Below are positions 9,316-21,722 of a stretch of DNA of 64,000 nt, in pieces. The notes beneath the pieces are model-generated. The model had not been told where the DNA came from. It made no database searches and was given only the letters and a program-made list of their open reading frames with translations. The stretch spans positions 1 through 64,000 of the forward strand of contig NZ_JAAXKX010000016.1 of the NCBI RefSeq assembly GCF_012276755.1. Reading direction: 5' to 3'. Positions within the stretch are counted from its first letter, which is position 1. Each line of letters begins with the position of its first letter. The translations under genes and the position numbers were made by a program. This DNA comes from Marichromatium bheemlicum. GTDB lineage: Bacteria; Pseudomonadota; Gammaproteobacteria; Chromatiales; Chromatiaceae.

Positions 9316-10820
9316 ACACCGTCGCCACGGTTGGCGGCCGGCTTGCGTCGACGTCGCCGACGCTTCTTACGCGGCGCCTCGGTCACGGCGAGCTCGGGGG
9401 CGGGAGACTGGGGGGCGGGAGCAGCGGCGGGATCGGTCGAGGCCGCAGACGCGGGGGACTCGGCAGGAGACGGCTTGGCGGGACGCGGACGGCGCGAGCG
9501 CGACGGTTGCCCGGTCGAGGTCGTGGTCTCGGAGCCACGCGGCCGCCGGGCGCGGTCACCTGAGGAACGCTCGTCGCTACGACGCGTGTCGCGGCGCACC
9601 CGCTCGGGACGCAACCGACTGCCGGGATCGACCGCGGCGAGCAGCGCCGGATCGACCGGCTCGACCGGGATCTTGGCACCAATGAAGGACTCGATGTCGG
9701 GCAGGCAGAAGGCATAGGTCTCGCAGACGAAACCCACGGCATCGCCCGCGGCACCGGCACGTGCGGTGCGCCCGACGCGGTGGACGTAGTCCTCCGGGTC
9801 CTCGGGCAGGTCGAAATTGACCACGTGGGTAACGTCGGGGATATGCAGCCCACGCGCGGCCACGTCGGTGCCGACCAACACCGGTAGCGAGCCCTCGGTG
9901 AACTCGCGCAGCAGGCGCAACCGCTGTTTCTGCGGGACATCCCCCGAGAGCACGCCGGTGTTGACGCCATTGCCCTGCAGATAGCCCCAGACACGATCGG
10001 CCGCCCGCTTGGTGTTGACGAAGACCATGATCCGCGCATCGCCCTCGAGCCAGCCACGCACCAGTCCGACCAGCAGCGGGATCTTCTCCTCGTTAGCGGT
10101 CATGTAGCAGCATTGGCGCACCCGATCGGCGGTGACCTGCTCGGTCTCGATCTTGATCAGGCGCGGCTGGTTCATGTGCTCGTAGGCCAACTCGGTGACC
10201 CGGTAGGAGAGCGTGGCCGAGAACAGCAGTCCCTGGCGCGACTCGGGCGGCGGCATCCGCCGCAGTAGGTAGCGGATGTCCTTGATGAAGCCGAGGTCGA
10301 ACATGCGATCGGCCTCGTCGAGCACCACCACCTCGATGCCACGCAGGTCGAACACCCGCTGCTTGAAGTAGTCGATCAACCGCCCCGGGGTACCGATGAG
10401 GATATCGACCCCGGCGGCCAGCTCATCGCGCTGCCGTTGGTAGCCGGTGCCACCGTAGGCCAGCCCCAGGCGCAACCCGGTGTGGGCGCCGAGGGCGAGC
10501 GCATCCTTGTGGATCTGCACCGCCAGCTCGCGGGTCGGGGCGAGGATCAGCGCCCGCGGCCGACAGATGGTGTCGGCGGCATCGCGCGGCTCGGCAGGAT
10601 GGCCGAGCAGCCGCTGCATGGTCGCCAGCAGGAAGGCCGCGGTCTTGCCGGTGCCGGTCTGTGCCTGGCCGGCGATGTCATGCCCCTCCAGCGCGATCGG
10701 CAGGGTCTCGGCCTGAATCGGTGTACAGTGGGTGAAACCGGTCTCGGCGAGACCCGCGAGGATCCGCGGATCGAGCGCCAGCGAGTCGAGGCGCGTCTGG
10801 GAGAGGTGTGTGTCTGTCAT
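9276..10820 (-). CDS. rhlB: DEAD-box RNA helicase RhlB
   Basis: RhlB is the ATP-dependent RNA helicase of the RNA degradosome. The 514-residue protein carries all DEAD-box motifs in order: the Q motif region ([13 protein letters not shown]), [26 protein letters not shown] and VGRTARAG. The N-terminus [18 protein letters not shown] is RhlB-like. About 100 C-terminal residues are disordered and Arg/Pro/Ser/Ala-rich, ending with an [10 protein letters not shown] block that probably binds RNA. It is divergent from trxA with rho beyond, the arrangement seen in E. coli. Its 3' end overlaps yrfG by 40 bases. Confidence 0.95.
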   Translation of the reverse strand: MTDTHLSQTRLDSLALDPRILAGLAETGFTHCTPIQAETLPIALEGHDIAGQAQTGTGKTAAFLLATMQRLLGHPAEPRDAADTICRPRALILAPTRELAVQIHKDALALGAHTGLRLGLAYGGTGYQRQRDELAAGVDILIGTPGRLIDYFKQRVFDLRGIEVVVLDEADRMFDLGFIKDIRYLLRRMPPPESRQGLLFSATLSYRVTELAYEHMNQPRLIKIETEQVTADRVRQCCYMTANEEKIPLLVGLVRGWLEGDARIMVFVNTKRAADRVWGYLQGNGVNTGVLSGDVPQKQRLRLLREFTEGSLPVLVGTDVAARGLHIPDVTHVVNFDLPEDPEDYVHRVGRTARAGAAGDAVGFVCETYAFCLPDIESFIGAKIPVEPVDPALLAAVDPGSRLRPERVRRDTRRSDERSSGDRARRPRGSETTTSTGQPSRSRRPRPAKPSPAESPASAASTDPAAAPAPQSPAPELAVTEAPRKKRRRRRRKPAANRGDGVQSPRPVEVEPVD

Positions 10821-10867
10821 GACGTTTCGAGTATCCCTGAGCTACTGACCTCGCGGGCGGGCAAGGC

Positions 10868-10896
10868 TTGCAAATTCTCTTCGCTTTGGATCAAAT
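10868..10896 (+). promoter_or_regulatory. Candidate sigma-70 promoter for trxA
   Basis: TTGCAA at 10868-10873 and TCAAAT at 10891-10896 are separated by 17 bases in the rhlB/trxA divergent gap. Each matches four of six consensus positions. The local AT content is well above the surroundings. The implied leader before the GTG at 11023 is about 120 bases. Confidence 0.35.
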
Positions 10897-11022
10897 AGCA
10901 TCTTACCCAAGGGCCCATATCAACGCCAATTCGCCCGCCCGCTCCACAGCCGACCCGCGCGACGCCTCAACGGCGAGTTCTCACGCCCTTCACCCACACG
11001 AAATCAACGGGAGACGACTTCA

Positions 11023-11349
11023 GTGAGCGACAGCATCGTCCACGTGACCGATGAGACCTTCGAGGAAGAGGTGCTGAAATCCTCCAAGCCGGTGCTCGTA
11101 GACTACTGGGCCGACTGGTGCGGCCCCTGTAAGATGATCGCCCCGGTCCTCGACGAGATCGCCGCCGAATACGACGGCCGCCTCAAGGTCGCCAAGCTCA
11201 ACATCGACGACAATCCCAACACCCCACCCCGTTACGGCATTCGCGGCATCCCCACGTTGATGCTGTTCCGCGCCGGCGAGGTCGAGGCGACCAAGGTAGG
11301 CGCCGTCTCCAAGTCACAACTGACCGCATTCATCGACAGCAACCTCTGA
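11023..11349 (+). CDS. trxA: Thioredoxin 1
   Basis: This 108-residue cytoplasmic thioredoxin has the canonical active site WCGPC at residues 32-36 within [20 protein letters not shown], followed by the cis-Pro strand [11 protein letters not shown]. It supplies reducing equivalents to ribonucleotide reductase, PAPS or methionine sulfoxide reductases and others. Translation starts at GTG 11023, about eight bases after an ACGGGAGAC ribosome site. It lies just before rho and divergent from rhlB, a gene order shared with E. coli. Confidence 0.98.
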   Translation: MSDSIVHVTDETFEEEVLKSSKPVLVDYWADWCGPCKMIAPVLDEIAAEYDGRLKVAKLNIDDNPNTPPRYGIRGIPTLMLFRAGEVEATKVGAVSKSQLTAFIDSNL

Positions 11350-11421
11350 CACCCGGCACCCAACCAGCACGCCCGGGGACACCCGCGCGTTCGAGGCGAT
11401 CGATTTTCTAATTTTTTCCAC

Positions 11422-11443
11422 GGGGCGTCCGCCCGGACGCCCC
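11422..11443 (+). promoter_or_regulatory. Perfect hairpin in the trxA-rho leader
   Basis: GGGGCGTCC at 11422-11430 pairs with GGACGCCCC at 11435-11443 around a 4-base loop. It lies 105-125 bases before the rho start. A run of six T (11412-11417) precedes the stem rather than following it, so it is not a normal intrinsic terminator on the plus strand. It could be part of the rho leader, where autoregulation by early termination is known in enteric bacteria. Confidence 0.4.
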
Positions 11444-11547
11444 CTCTCCGGTGGGCTGCCGTCCTGCAGCCGCATCCTCTCGCGACACCGACCTTCTCGC
11501 GGGGCGCTGCCCACCAGCCACGACCTCTGTCTTTAACGATAACCGTG

Positions 11548-12804
<1,257 letters not shown>

Positions 12805-12834
12805 GCGGGCACCCAACCCGCCCCAAGATACGCC

Positions 12835-12860
12835 TGGCGCGCGGCGTCATCGTCGCGCCA
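12835..12860 (+). terminator. Hairpin after rho
   Basis: TGGCGCG at 12835-12841 pairs with CGCGCCA at 12854-12860 across 12 bases. A smaller hairpin (GCGGG 12805-12809 with CCCGC 12817-12821) begins directly at the rho stop. The following bases are C-rich, not T-rich. Position suggests a transcript end, but the form is weak. Confidence 0.3.
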
Positions 12861-12962
12861 TCCCCCCCAACGATGGCGCGGGTCCCAAGGACGCGATCCA
12901 GGCGCCGACGCGACACCGGCACAGCGACCGACGCGCCCCCATCACCACCCGTCCCAGCACAC

Positions 12963-13829
12963 ATGGACACCGCATCGGCCACAGAGCATGTCCACTTCCA
13001 TCTCGGCGATGCACTCGGAGGCCTCGAATGGCTGAGCGCGAGCTATGTCCACCAGCGCTTCTCGCGCCATGCCCACGCCGGCTACAGCATCGCCCTGATC
13101 GAGCGCGGCACCCAGGGCTTCTTCAACGCTGGCGCCGATCACCTCGCCCCGCCCGACAGCCTCATCCTCGTCAACGCCGACACCATCCACACCGGACACG
13201 CCGCCAGCACCGGTGGCTGGGCCTATCGCGCGCTCTACCCCACTCCCGAGCAGTTCGAGCAGGTGTGGCACGCACTCGGCCAGCCCGCTCGCCGCGCCCC
13301 CTGGTTCCGCTCGCCAGTGGTGCACGATCCGGCCCTCGCCCGTCGGCTGCGCGCGCTCTTCAGCCTGCTCGCCCACCCCGGTGACCGGCTCGCGCGCGAC
13401 ACCGCACTCCATGCCGTCCTGGCACAACTGATGCGGCGACATGCCGGGATGCGGCTCACCCCGGAGGTGGCCCACCTCGATCCCCGGCTGGAACGCGTAC
13501 GCGACCGGCTCGAACAAACCCCCGAGGACGAGATCCCGCTCGCCGCGCTGGCGCGACTCGCCGGTTGCAGCCCGGCGCACCTGGTGCGCGCCTTCCACCG
13601 TCGCTACGGCCTGCCACCGCACGCCTACCAGGTCCAGGTCCGGCTCAGACGGGCCGCCGCGCTGCTGCGCCAGGGCACGCCGATCGGCGCGGCGGCCTGC
13701 GCCGCCGGCTTCCACGACCAGAGCCATCTGCACCGTCACTTCAAACGCGCCCTGGGCATCACCCCGGGGCAGTATCTCACCCAGTACCGCTCAAGAACGT
13801 ACAAGACGCCGTGCCCCCGCAAGCGCTAG
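12963..13829 (+). CDS. AraC-family transcriptional regulator, likely of azlCD
   Basis: The 288-residue protein has an N-terminal cupin sensor with H-rich strands (FSRHAHAGYSIALIERG, about residues 28-45) and LILVNADTIHTGHA. The C-terminal half has two helix-turn-helix motifs: LAALARLAGCSPAHLVRAF near 195-213 and GAAACAAGFHDQSHLHRHF near 243-262, followed by the GITPGQY signature. It is 32 bases upstream of azlC on the same strand; AraC genes beside azlCD are common, so it probably controls that exporter in response to a small molecule. The ATG at 963 of this kilobase lacks a clear ribosome site, so the start is less certain. Confidence 0.85.
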   Translation: MDTASATEHVHFHLGDALGGLEWLSASYVHQRFSRHAHAGYSIALIERGTQGFFNAGADHLAPPDSLILVNADTIHTGHAASTGGWAYRALYPTPEQFEQVWHALGQPARRAPWFRSPVVHDPALARRLRALFSLLAHPGDRLARDTALHAVLAQLMRRHAGMRLTPEVAHLDPRLERVRDRLEQTPEDEIPLAALARLAGCSPAHLVRAFHRRYGLPPHAYQVQVRLRRAAALLRQGTPIGAAACAAGFHDQSHLHRHFKRALGITPGQYLTQYRSRTYKTPCPRKR

Positions 13830-13861
13830 GCTCGAGCGCACCCTAACAGCGCCAGAGATCG

Positions 13862-14557
13862 ATGAACGCAGCACCACTCCCCCATCCCGGCAGACGCCTC
13901 GCGCGCGGCGCGGTAGCGATCGCGCCACTCTGTCTGGCGGTCGTCCCCTGGGGGCTACTCGCCGGCTCCTATGCCGTCAGCGCCGGGCTCTCGCCGCTCG
14001 AGGGCCAGGCGCTGTCGCTGATCCTGTTCGCCGGCGCGGTCCAGCTGGTGGTGATCGGCATGGGTCAGGATGGCGCCTCGCTCGCCGCCATGCTGCTGGC
14101 CACCGCCTTCATCACCGCCCGGCACCTGCTCTACGGCCTCAGCCTGCGTGACCGGGTCGGCGCGCTGCCGCTGCGCTGGCGCCTGCCGCTGGGCTTTCTC
14201 CTCACCGACGAGCTGTTTGCCGTCTGCACCCGTCACGACGCCCCCGCCTTCGACCGCTGGTACATGCTCGGCGCCGGGCTGGTCTTCTATCTGGTGTGGA
14301 ACCTGGCGACCCTGGTCGGGGTGGTGATGGGCGAGACCCTGCCTGGGATCGAGGCGCTGGGGTTGGAGTTCGCGGTGGCAGCGACCTTCATCGCCATCGT
14401 CGTGCCCAACCTGATCGACCGAGCACTGTGGGTCGCGGCACTGAGCGCACTGGTGGTGGCGGTGCTCGCCGCCCATCTGGGGATCCCCGGTGGACTGGTG
14501 CTCGCCGCGCTGGCGGGGATGGGCGCGGGCTATGTCACCGAGCAGGTGGCGCCATGA
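13862..14557 (+). CDS. azlC: AzlC-family branched-chain amino acid exporter, large subunit
   Basis: This 231-residue integral membrane protein has the AzlC pattern: RGAVAIAPLCLAVVPWGLLAG at the N-terminus, FAGAVQLVVIG, and the family signature ATAFITARHLLYGLSL near residue 80. About seven hydrophobic segments are visible. With the small AzlD partner it forms an exporter of branched-chain amino acids or analogues, as known for B. subtilis AzlCD and E. coli YgaZH. It overlaps azlD by four bases (ATGA). Confidence 0.9.
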   Translation: MNAAPLPHPGRRLARGAVAIAPLCLAVVPWGLLAGSYAVSAGLSPLEGQALSLILFAGAVQLVVIGMGQDGASLAAMLLATAFITARHLLYGLSLRDRVGALPLRWRLPLGFLLTDELFAVCTRHDAPAFDRWYMLGAGLVFYLVWNLATLVGVVMGETLPGIEALGLEFAVAATFIAIVVPNLIDRALWVAALSALVVAVLAAHLGIPGGLVLAALAGMGAGYVTEQVAP

Positions 14558-14862
14558 GCCTGTTCGAGCTGCTCACCCTCACCCTGGTGATCTTCGCCAG
14601 CCGCTATCTGTTCCTCGAACCGGCGCTGCCACTGCGGCTCAACCGCCATCTGCGCGGCATGCTGCGCTATGCCGGCCCGGCGGTGCTCACCGCGATCTGG
14701 GGCCCGGTGGTATTCATCCACGGCGAGCCCGGCCGGTTCGCCCTCGCCCTCCCCGAACTCGCCGCCGCCACCCTGGCCGCGCTGCTCGCCTGGCGCACCC
14801 ACCGCGTGCTGCTCACCGTCACCCTGAGCATGGCGCTCTATTTCCTGCTACGGCTGTGGTAG
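14554..14862 (+). CDS. azlD: AzlD-family exporter, small subunit
   Basis: The 102-residue protein has three or four hydrophobic helices and the AzlD hallmarks: a short N-terminal helix with SRYLFLEPALPLRL, then RHLRGMLRYAGPAVLTAIWGPV. Its ATG overlaps the azlC stop in ATGA, indicating coupled synthesis of the two subunits. The start at 14554 is preferred over the longer frame that begins inside azlC. Confidence 0.88.
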   Translation: MSLFELLTLTLVIFASRYLFLEPALPLRLNRHLRGMLRYAGPAVLTAIWGPVVFIHGEPGRFALALPELAAATLAALLAWRTHRVLLTVTLSMALYFLLRLW

Positions 14863-14872
14863 CGACAGACGC

Positions 14873-15292
14873 TCAGCCCGCCAGCCACAGGATCAGCGCA
14901 TAGCGTGCGCCCTTGCCGAGGGCGACCAGCGGCAGGAACAGGCGCAGCGGCACCCGCATCACCCCGGCGATCAGGGTCAGGGCGTCACCGATCAGCGGCG
15001 CCCAGGCGAACAACAGGGTCCATACCCCGTAGCGGGCGAAGCGTGTCTGCGCGGCGGCGATCTGCGCCGGGGTGAAGCGGAACCAGCGCCGCCCCTGGAA
15101 GCGCAGCAGTGCCCGCCCCAGCCACCAGTTGAACAGCGCGCCCAGGGTATTGCCGAGGGTGGCGACGAGCAGCAGCAACCAGGGCATGGCCCCGGCCTGC
15201 AACAGTGCATAGAGGGCGACCTCGGAGGAGGCCGGCAACAGGGTCGCGGCGAGAAAGGCCGAGACAAAGAGCAGCAGATAGCCAGCGAGCAC
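14873..15292 (-). CDS. YqaA/DedA-like (VTT domain) membrane protein
   Basis: The 139-residue protein has about four hydrophobic segments and the SNARE-associated/VTT-domain features FLAATLLPASSEVALYALL, GNTLGALFNWWLGR and WAPLIGDALTLIAGVMRVP. This corresponds to the YqaA subgroup of the DedA superfamily, whose members are linked to lipid or membrane homeostasis; the exact function is not established. It converges on azlD with a ten-base gap and lies seven bases downstream of the CIA30-like gene on the same strand. Confidence 0.85.
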   Translation of the reverse strand: MLAGYLLLFVSAFLAATLLPASSEVALYALLQAGAMPWLLLLVATLGNTLGALFNWWLGRALLRFQGRRWFRFTPAQIAAAQTRFARYGVWTLLFAWAPLIGDALTLIAGVMRVPLRLFLPLVALGKGARYALILWLAG

Positions 15293-15299
15293 GACGCGA

Positions 15300-15815
15300 T
15301 CAGTCGCGATAGAGCCCGATGGCGTCGAGACAGAGTTCAGCCTCGAAGGCGCGACCGATGGCGACCACGCCGAGGCGGGTCAGGCGGCGCGGGTCGAGCG
15401 GACGATCGACACGATGCGGCCTGAACGCGGCGAAGGGCAGATGGCAGGTGTGCCACGCCGGGGATGCGGTGAACCCCACGCGATAGGACTGCCAGGGGTG
15501 ATGCAGCGCGTCGCTCTTGAGATGGAGGTTGTAGTCCTCACCGTTGCCGCGCACCCGCAGCCAGACCCCGGTGAAGTCGCCGGCATCGAGGGTCCCAGAC
15601 TCGGCGAGCGGCAGCAGCAGCTGGAGGAAGCCGCCACCCTCGGCCAGGCTCACCGTGCCGCGCATGCACAGCACCCGCCGACCGTCCGCCTCGCCGTACC
15701 AGTGAGCGCCCTGCGAGCGCCCGCCCATCACCTGGTCGGCGACCAGCCGCCAGCGGGTGCCGAGACACGAGCGGCCATCGGCGGCGCCGAAGTCGTCGAT
15801 CAGCCGCTCGCGCAC
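15300..15815 (-). CDS. CIA30-like (NADH:ubiquinone oxidoreductase intermediate-associated) protein
   Basis: The 171-residue soluble protein has the CIA30 pattern: LIDDFG near the start, WRLVADQVMGGRSQG, then GDFTGVWLRVRGNGEDYNLHLK and the late DAIGLYRD. Bacterial members have a jelly-roll carbohydrate-binding-like fold and no proven role. The best start is GTG 15815, which overlaps the hisC end by 16 bases; starting further upstream would run deeper into hisC. It is probably transcribed with the his genes but need not be functionally related. Confidence 0.75.
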   Translation of the reverse strand: MRERLIDDFGAADGRSCLGTRWRLVADQVMGGRSQGAHWYGEADGRRVLCMRGTVSLAEGGGFLQLLLPLAESGTLDAGDFTGVWLRVRGNGEDYNLHLKSDALHHPWQSYRVGFTASPAWHTCHLPFAAFRPHRVDRPLDPRRLTRLGVVAIGRAFEAELCLDAIGLYRD

Positions 15816-16885
15816 AAGGCCGCCCGCAGCGCATCGACGAGCACCGCGTTCTCCTCCGGGGTGCCGACGGTGATGCGCAGACAGTCGGCGAGGGCCGGAT
15901 CGCTGCCGTCGAGGTTCTTCACCAGCACGCCACGCTCGCACAGCGCCGAGAACAGACCACCGGCGCGCCCCCTGGGGGTGCGCACGAGGATGAAGTTGGC
16001 CTCGCTCGGGTAGGGGTGCAGGCCGTCGAGCGCATCAAGCGCCGCGAACAGCCGCGCGCGCTCCTCCCGGATCGCCCGGGTCTGGGCGTCGAGCAGCGCC
16101 TTGTGACGCAGCGCGAACACCGCCGAGACCTGGGTGAGGACATTGACGTTGTAGGGCAACCGGGTCTTGTCGATCTGCGCCAACCACTCGCGCGGCCCGA
16201 CCAGATACCCCAGGCGCAACCCCGCCAGCCCCATCTTCGAGACGGTACGCATCACCAGCAGGTTGGGCCAGTCGCCGAGCAGGCCGAGGAAGCTGGTGTC
16301 GGTGAAGGGCGCATAGGCCTCGTCGACCACCACCAGACCGGGGGCGGCCTCGATGATGCGCACCATGTCCTCGGAGTCGAAGCGATTGCCGGTGGGGTTG
16401 TTGGGATAGGCGAGGAAGATCAGCGCCGGGCGCTCGCGCTCGATCGCTGCGAGCACCGCCGGCAGGTCGATGGCAAAGTCGGCGCGCAGCGGCACGCCGA
16501 CGTACTCCATGCCCGCGCACTGGGCGATCTGACGGTACATCACGAACCCCGGATCGAGCGACAGCAGCCGCCGTCCAGGGCCGCCGACGGTCATCGCCAG
16601 CATCTGGATGAGTTCGTCCGAGCCGTTGCCGAGCAACAGCTCGAACTCGGGGCCGATCCCCATGGTCTCGCGCAGCGCCGCGTGCAGCGCCTCGCCATTG
16701 GGGTCGGGGTAGCGGTTGAGATCGAGCCCGCGCAGGGCCTCGAGCCACTCCGCCTTCAACTCGTCGGGCCAGCTGTAGGGGTTTTCCATCGCGTCGAGCT
16801 TGATCATCCCGTCCGCCGCCGCGACCCGGTAGGCAGGCATGGCCTGGATCTCGGGGCGGACCAGTGCGTCGATCACCGTGGTCAT
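15800..16885 (-). CDS. hisC: Histidinol-phosphate aminotransferase
   Basis: HisC is a pyridoxal-phosphate enzyme that makes histidinol phosphate from imidazole acetol phosphate and glutamate. The 361-residue fold-type I aminotransferase shows NPYSWPDELK, the LGNGSDELIQ phosphate-binding segment, YPNNPTGNRF, VVDEAYAPF and the PLP lysine in TVSKMGLAGLRLGY. ATG 16885 (MTTVIDALVRPEIQ) is preferred; an earlier in-frame ATG at 16924 would run into hisD. It follows hisD by 16 bases in a hisG-hisD-hisC string. Confidence 0.96.
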   Translation of the reverse strand: MTTVIDALVRPEIQAMPAYRVAAADGMIKLDAMENPYSWPDELKAEWLEALRGLDLNRYPDPNGEALHAALRETMGIGPEFELLLGNGSDELIQMLAMTVGGPGRRLLSLDPGFVMYRQIAQCAGMEYVGVPLRADFAIDLPAVLAAIERERPALIFLAYPNNPTGNRFDSEDMVRIIEAAPGLVVVDEAYAPFTDTSFLGLLGDWPNLLVMRTVSKMGLAGLRLGYLVGPREWLAQIDKTRLPYNVNVLTQVSAVFALRHKALLDAQTRAIREERARLFAALDALDGLHPYPSEANFILVRTPRGRAGGLFSALCERGVLVKNLDGSDPALADCLRITVGTPEENAVLVDALRAALCASG

Positions 16886-16901
16886 GATCGCATCGCCGGG
16901 G

Positions 16902-18221
16902 TTATTCGACGTGCGCCTCACCACGATACTCGGCCGAGCGGGCGTGCGCGGTCAGACCCTCGCCTCGCGCCAACTCTGCGGCAGTGCTGGCGAGCGCGGC
17001 GGCACCGGCCGCCGAGGCCATGATCAGGCTCGAACGCTTCTGGAAGTCGTAGACCCCCAGTGGCGAGGAGAAGCGCGCGGTGCGCGAGGTCGGCAGCACG
17101 TGGTTGGGGCCGGCGCAGTAGTCACCCAGGGCCTCGGCAGTATAGCGCCCCATGAAGATGGCACCGGCGTGACGGATGCGCCCGACCACCGCCTGGGGAT
17201 CGGCCACCGACAGCTCGAGGTGCTCAGGGGCGATCTGGTTGGCCACCGCGATGGCGTCGTCGAGATCGCGCGCGGCGATCAGCGCGCCCCGGGCACGCAG
17301 CGCGGTGGCGATGATCTCGGCGCGCTCCATGCTCGGCAGCAAGCGCTCGATGCTCGCCGTCACCCGGTCGAGGAAGTCGTGGTCCCAGCTCACCAGGATC
17401 GACTGCGCGTCCTGATCGTGCTCGGCCTGGGAGAAGAGGTCCATGGCGATCCAGTCGGGATCGGTCTGACCGTCGCACACCACCAGGATCTCGGAGGGGC
17501 CGGCGACCATGTCGATGCCGACCTGGCCGAACACCGCACGCTTGGCGGTGGCGACATAGATGTTGCCGGGACCGACGACCTTGTCGACCGGCGGCACCGA
17601 CTCGGTACCGTAGGCCAGCGCGGCCACCGCCTGGGCGCCACCGACGGCAAAGGCGCGGTCGACCCCAGCGATGTGGGCGGCAGCGAGCACCAGCTCGTTG
17701 AGTTCGCCGTCCGGGGTCGGCACCACCATGATCAGCTCGGCGACCCCGGCGACCTTGGCCGGGATGGCGTTCATCAGCACCGAGGAGGGATAAGCCGCCT
17801 TGCCACCGGGCACATAGAGCCCGGCACGGTCGAGCGGCGTGACCTGCTGACCGAGCAGGGTGCCGTCGGCCTCCTCGAAGCTCCACGACTCGCCGCGCTG
17901 GTGCTCGGCGTAGGCGCGGATACGCGCGGCGGCCAGCTCCAGCGCCTCGCGCTGTGCGGCGGGGATACGCTCCCAGGCAGTGGCCAGACGCGCGCGAGGG
18001 ATCTCCAGATCGGCAGCGGTAGCCGGCGTCCAGCGATCGAAGCGGGCGGTGTAGTCGATCAGCGCCGCGTCACCACGCGCGCGCACCTCACGGATGATCT
18101 CGGCGACCGTCTGCTGGACGCGATCGTCGGAGACCGACTCCCAGGCCAGGAGGCCGTCGAGCCGCTCCTGGAAGTCGGCGGCGGTGGTGTCAAGACGTTG
18201 GATCTCGGTCACGGATGTCAC
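16902..18221 (-). CDS. hisD: Histidinol dehydrogenase
   Basis: HisD carries out the last two oxidations of histidine synthesis, L-histidinol to histidine with NAD and zinc. About 439 residues, with [11 protein letters not shown], the zinc-ligand region [33 protein letters not shown] and [13 protein letters not shown]. The start is ambiguous: GTG 18221 is in frame, but GTG 18212 stands eight bases after GGGAG and may be the true start (436 residues). It lies 30 bases after hisG. Confidence 0.96.
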   Translation of the reverse strand: MTSVTEIQRLDTTAADFQERLDGLLAWESVSDDRVQQTVAEIIREVRARGDAALIDYTARFDRWTPATAADLEIPRARLATAWERIPAAQREALELAAARIRAYAEHQRGESWSFEEADGTLLGQQVTPLDRAGLYVPGGKAAYPSSVLMNAIPAKVAGVAELIMVVPTPDGELNELVLAAAHIAGVDRAFAVGGAQAVAALAYGTESVPPVDKVVGPGNIYVATAKRAVFGQVGIDMVAGPSEILVVCDGQTDPDWIAMDLFSQAEHDQDAQSILVSWDHDFLDRVTASIERLLPSMERAEIIATALRARGALIAARDLDDAIAVANQIAPEHLELSVADPQAVVGRIRHAGAIFMGRYTAEALGDYCAGPNHVLPTSRTARFSSPLGVYDFQKRSSLIMASAAGAAALASTAAELARGEGLTAHARSAEYRGEAHVE

Positions 18222-18251
18222 TCCCGGTCCGTCCCCACGGACCCTTAGAAT

Positions 18252-18902
18252 TCAGTTCTGATTGGGCGCCAGGGCAGCGCGCAAGCTCTCGAGCAGTTCG
18301 TTGACGGCGGCGTGCTTCATCTTCCAAGCGGCCTTGTTGACCACCAGCCGCGAGCTGATGTCGGTGATGTGCTCGAGCGGCACCAGACCGTTGGCCTTGA
18401 GCGTATTGCCGCTCTCGACGAGGTCGACGATACGATCGGCCAGCCCGACCAGCGGAGCCAGCTCCATCGAGCCATAGAGCTTGATGATATCGACCTGCTC
18501 GCCCTTGGCAGCGTAATAGCGTTCGGCGCTACGCACATACTTGGTGGCGATGCGCATGCGCCGGTTGGTCGGCGGCACGCTGTCGGGCAGCCCGGCGACC
18601 ATTAGCCGACAACGGGCGATACGCAGATCGAGTGGCTCGTAGAGCCCCTCGCCACCATGCTCGAGCAGCACGTCCTTACCGGCGACGCCGAGATCGGCGG
18701 CACCGTATTGCACATAGGTGGGGACGTCACTGGCGCGGATGATGACGAACTTCACCCGCGCGTCCGTGGTCTCGAGGATCAGCTTGCGGCTGCGCTCCGG
18801 GTCATCGAGCGGATGGATCCCGGCATGGGCCAACAGCGGCAGCGTCTGCTCGAAGATACGGCCCTTGGAGAGGGCGATGGTCAGGGGGGTGTTCGCTGTC
18901 AT
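18252..18902 (-). CDS. hisG: ATP phosphoribosyltransferase, short form
   Basis: HisG catalyses the first committed step of histidine synthesis. At 216 residues it is the short form, which lacks the C-terminal regulatory ACT-like domain and works with HisZ. Visible features are [35 protein letters not shown] and the PRPP-binding segment [18 protein letters not shown]. No hisZ is in the window, so it should exist elsewhere. It follows murA by 12 bases on the same strand, as part of a murA-hisG-hisD-hisC run. Confidence 0.96.
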   Translation of the reverse strand: MTANTPLTIALSKGRIFEQTLPLLAHAGIHPLDDPERSRKLILETTDARVKFVIIRASDVPTYVQYGAADLGVAGKDVLLEHGGEGLYEPLDLRIARCRLMVAGLPDSVPPTNRRMRIATKYVRSAERYYAAKGEQVDIIKLYGSMELAPLVGLADRIVDLVESGNTLKANGLVPLEHITDISSRLVVNKAAWKMKHAAVNELLESLRAALAPNQN

Positions 18903-18914
18903 GATATCGCGGTC

Positions 18915-20630
<1,716 letters not shown>

Positions 20631-20634
<4 letters not shown>

Positions 20635-21251
20635 TCCTGCCCCTTGAGGTTCATATCCTCGAGGCGCGCGATCAGCCCGTCGATCCCGGAACGCTGGATC
20701 TCGGTGGCAAAGTCGCTGCGATAGTTGCCGACCAGGCTGGCATTGCTGATCACCACGTCATAGACCTTCCAGCCGGAACCGCCGTCGTACATGCGGTAAT
20801 CGACCGGGATCGGCGAACCGCCCGACTGCTGCACCTCGGTGGCGACGGTGACCCGGTTCGGACGCGAACTCGGGCGCACCGGCAGATAACGGATCTCCTC
20901 ACCCGAATAGCTCAACAGTGAACGGGCATAGGTGCGGATCAGCACCTGCTTGAAGCTGTCGACCAGGCGCTGGCGCTGCGCTTGACTGGCCTCGCGCCAG
21001 TAACGACCGACCGCGCCCTGGGTGATGCGCACGAAGTCGAAGTGAGGCGCAACCTGGTCCTCGAGCAGACCATAGATCAGGCTCGGATCGCGCTCGATCT
21101 CGGCGCGACGCTGCTCGAGGGTGTCGAGCATGCGCGCGGTGGTGCGCTCGACCAGGGCGGTGGCCGACTCCTGGGCCGCACTCGCCAGACCACTGCCAAG
21201 ACTCGCCAGCACCAGGGTCACCAGCAATAGAAAATGACGTTGCCGCAACAT
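20631..21251 (-). CDS. mlaC: Periplasmic phospholipid-binding protein MlaC
   Basis: MlaC shuttles phospholipid between the outer-membrane MlaA complex and inner-membrane MlaFEDB. The 206-residue protein has a signal peptide (residues 1-25, ending ASA) and the Ttg2/MlaC pattern: HFDFVRITQGAVGRYWREAS, YARSLLSYSGEEIRYLPV and DGGSGWKVYDVVISNASLVGNYRSDF (seen as two adjacent segments). Start and stop overlap its neighbours (TGATG with mlaD, ATGA with mlaB). Confidence 0.94.
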
Positions 21252-21718
21252 CAGCCGTCTCCGCTTGCCTTACTGAATAGGAATTGCCCGATCATCTGCT
21301 CGAGGATCATCGCCGACTGGGTGTGCATGATCTCATCACCATCGACGAGCACATCGGGACTGCCGCCGGGGTCGAGGGCGATGTACTGCTCGCCGAGCAG
21401 CCCCGAGGTGAAGACGTTGGCGAAGGTGTCCATGGGGATGCTGTCGACCGCCGGATCGATGCGCAGGGTCACCACCGCTTCGAAGGCGCGTGGATCGAAG
21501 TCCACCGCCTCGACCCGGCCGATACGGACCCCGGCCATGGTCACCGGGGCACGCGCCTTGAGGCTGCCGACGTTGGCAAAGCGCGCGGTGAGCCGATAGC
21601 CCTCGTCCATCCCGGCGAGACTGAGGTTGCTGACCTGCATCGCGAGGAAGAACAGGGCGACGAAGCCGGCCGCCATGAAGGCCCCGACCAGGATCTCGAT
21701 GTTGCGTTGTTTTGCCAT
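21251..21718 (-). CDS. mlaD: Phospholipid transporter MCE subunit MlaD
   Basis: MlaD is the single-pass inner-membrane MCE protein that forms a periplasmic hexameric ring on MlaE. The 155-residue protein has one membrane helix near residues 10-27 (EILVGAFMAAGFVALFFLA) and the MCE domain with FANVGSLKARAPVTMAGVRI and SGLLGEQYIALDPGG. It is four bases downstream of mlaE. Confidence 0.95.
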   Translation of the reverse strand: MAKQRNIEILVGAFMAAGFVALFFLAMQVSNLSLAGMDEGYRLTARFANVGSLKARAPVTMAGVRIGRVEAVDFDPRAFEAVVTLRIDPAVDSIPMDTFANVFTSGLLGEQYIALDPGGSPDVLVDGDEIMHTQSAMILEQMIGQFLFSKASGDG

Positions 21719-21722
21719 CTCA

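Noticed and set aside
16016-18248. Long plus-strand frames opposite hisC and hisD
   Set aside because: They are antisense shadows of well-defined his genes.
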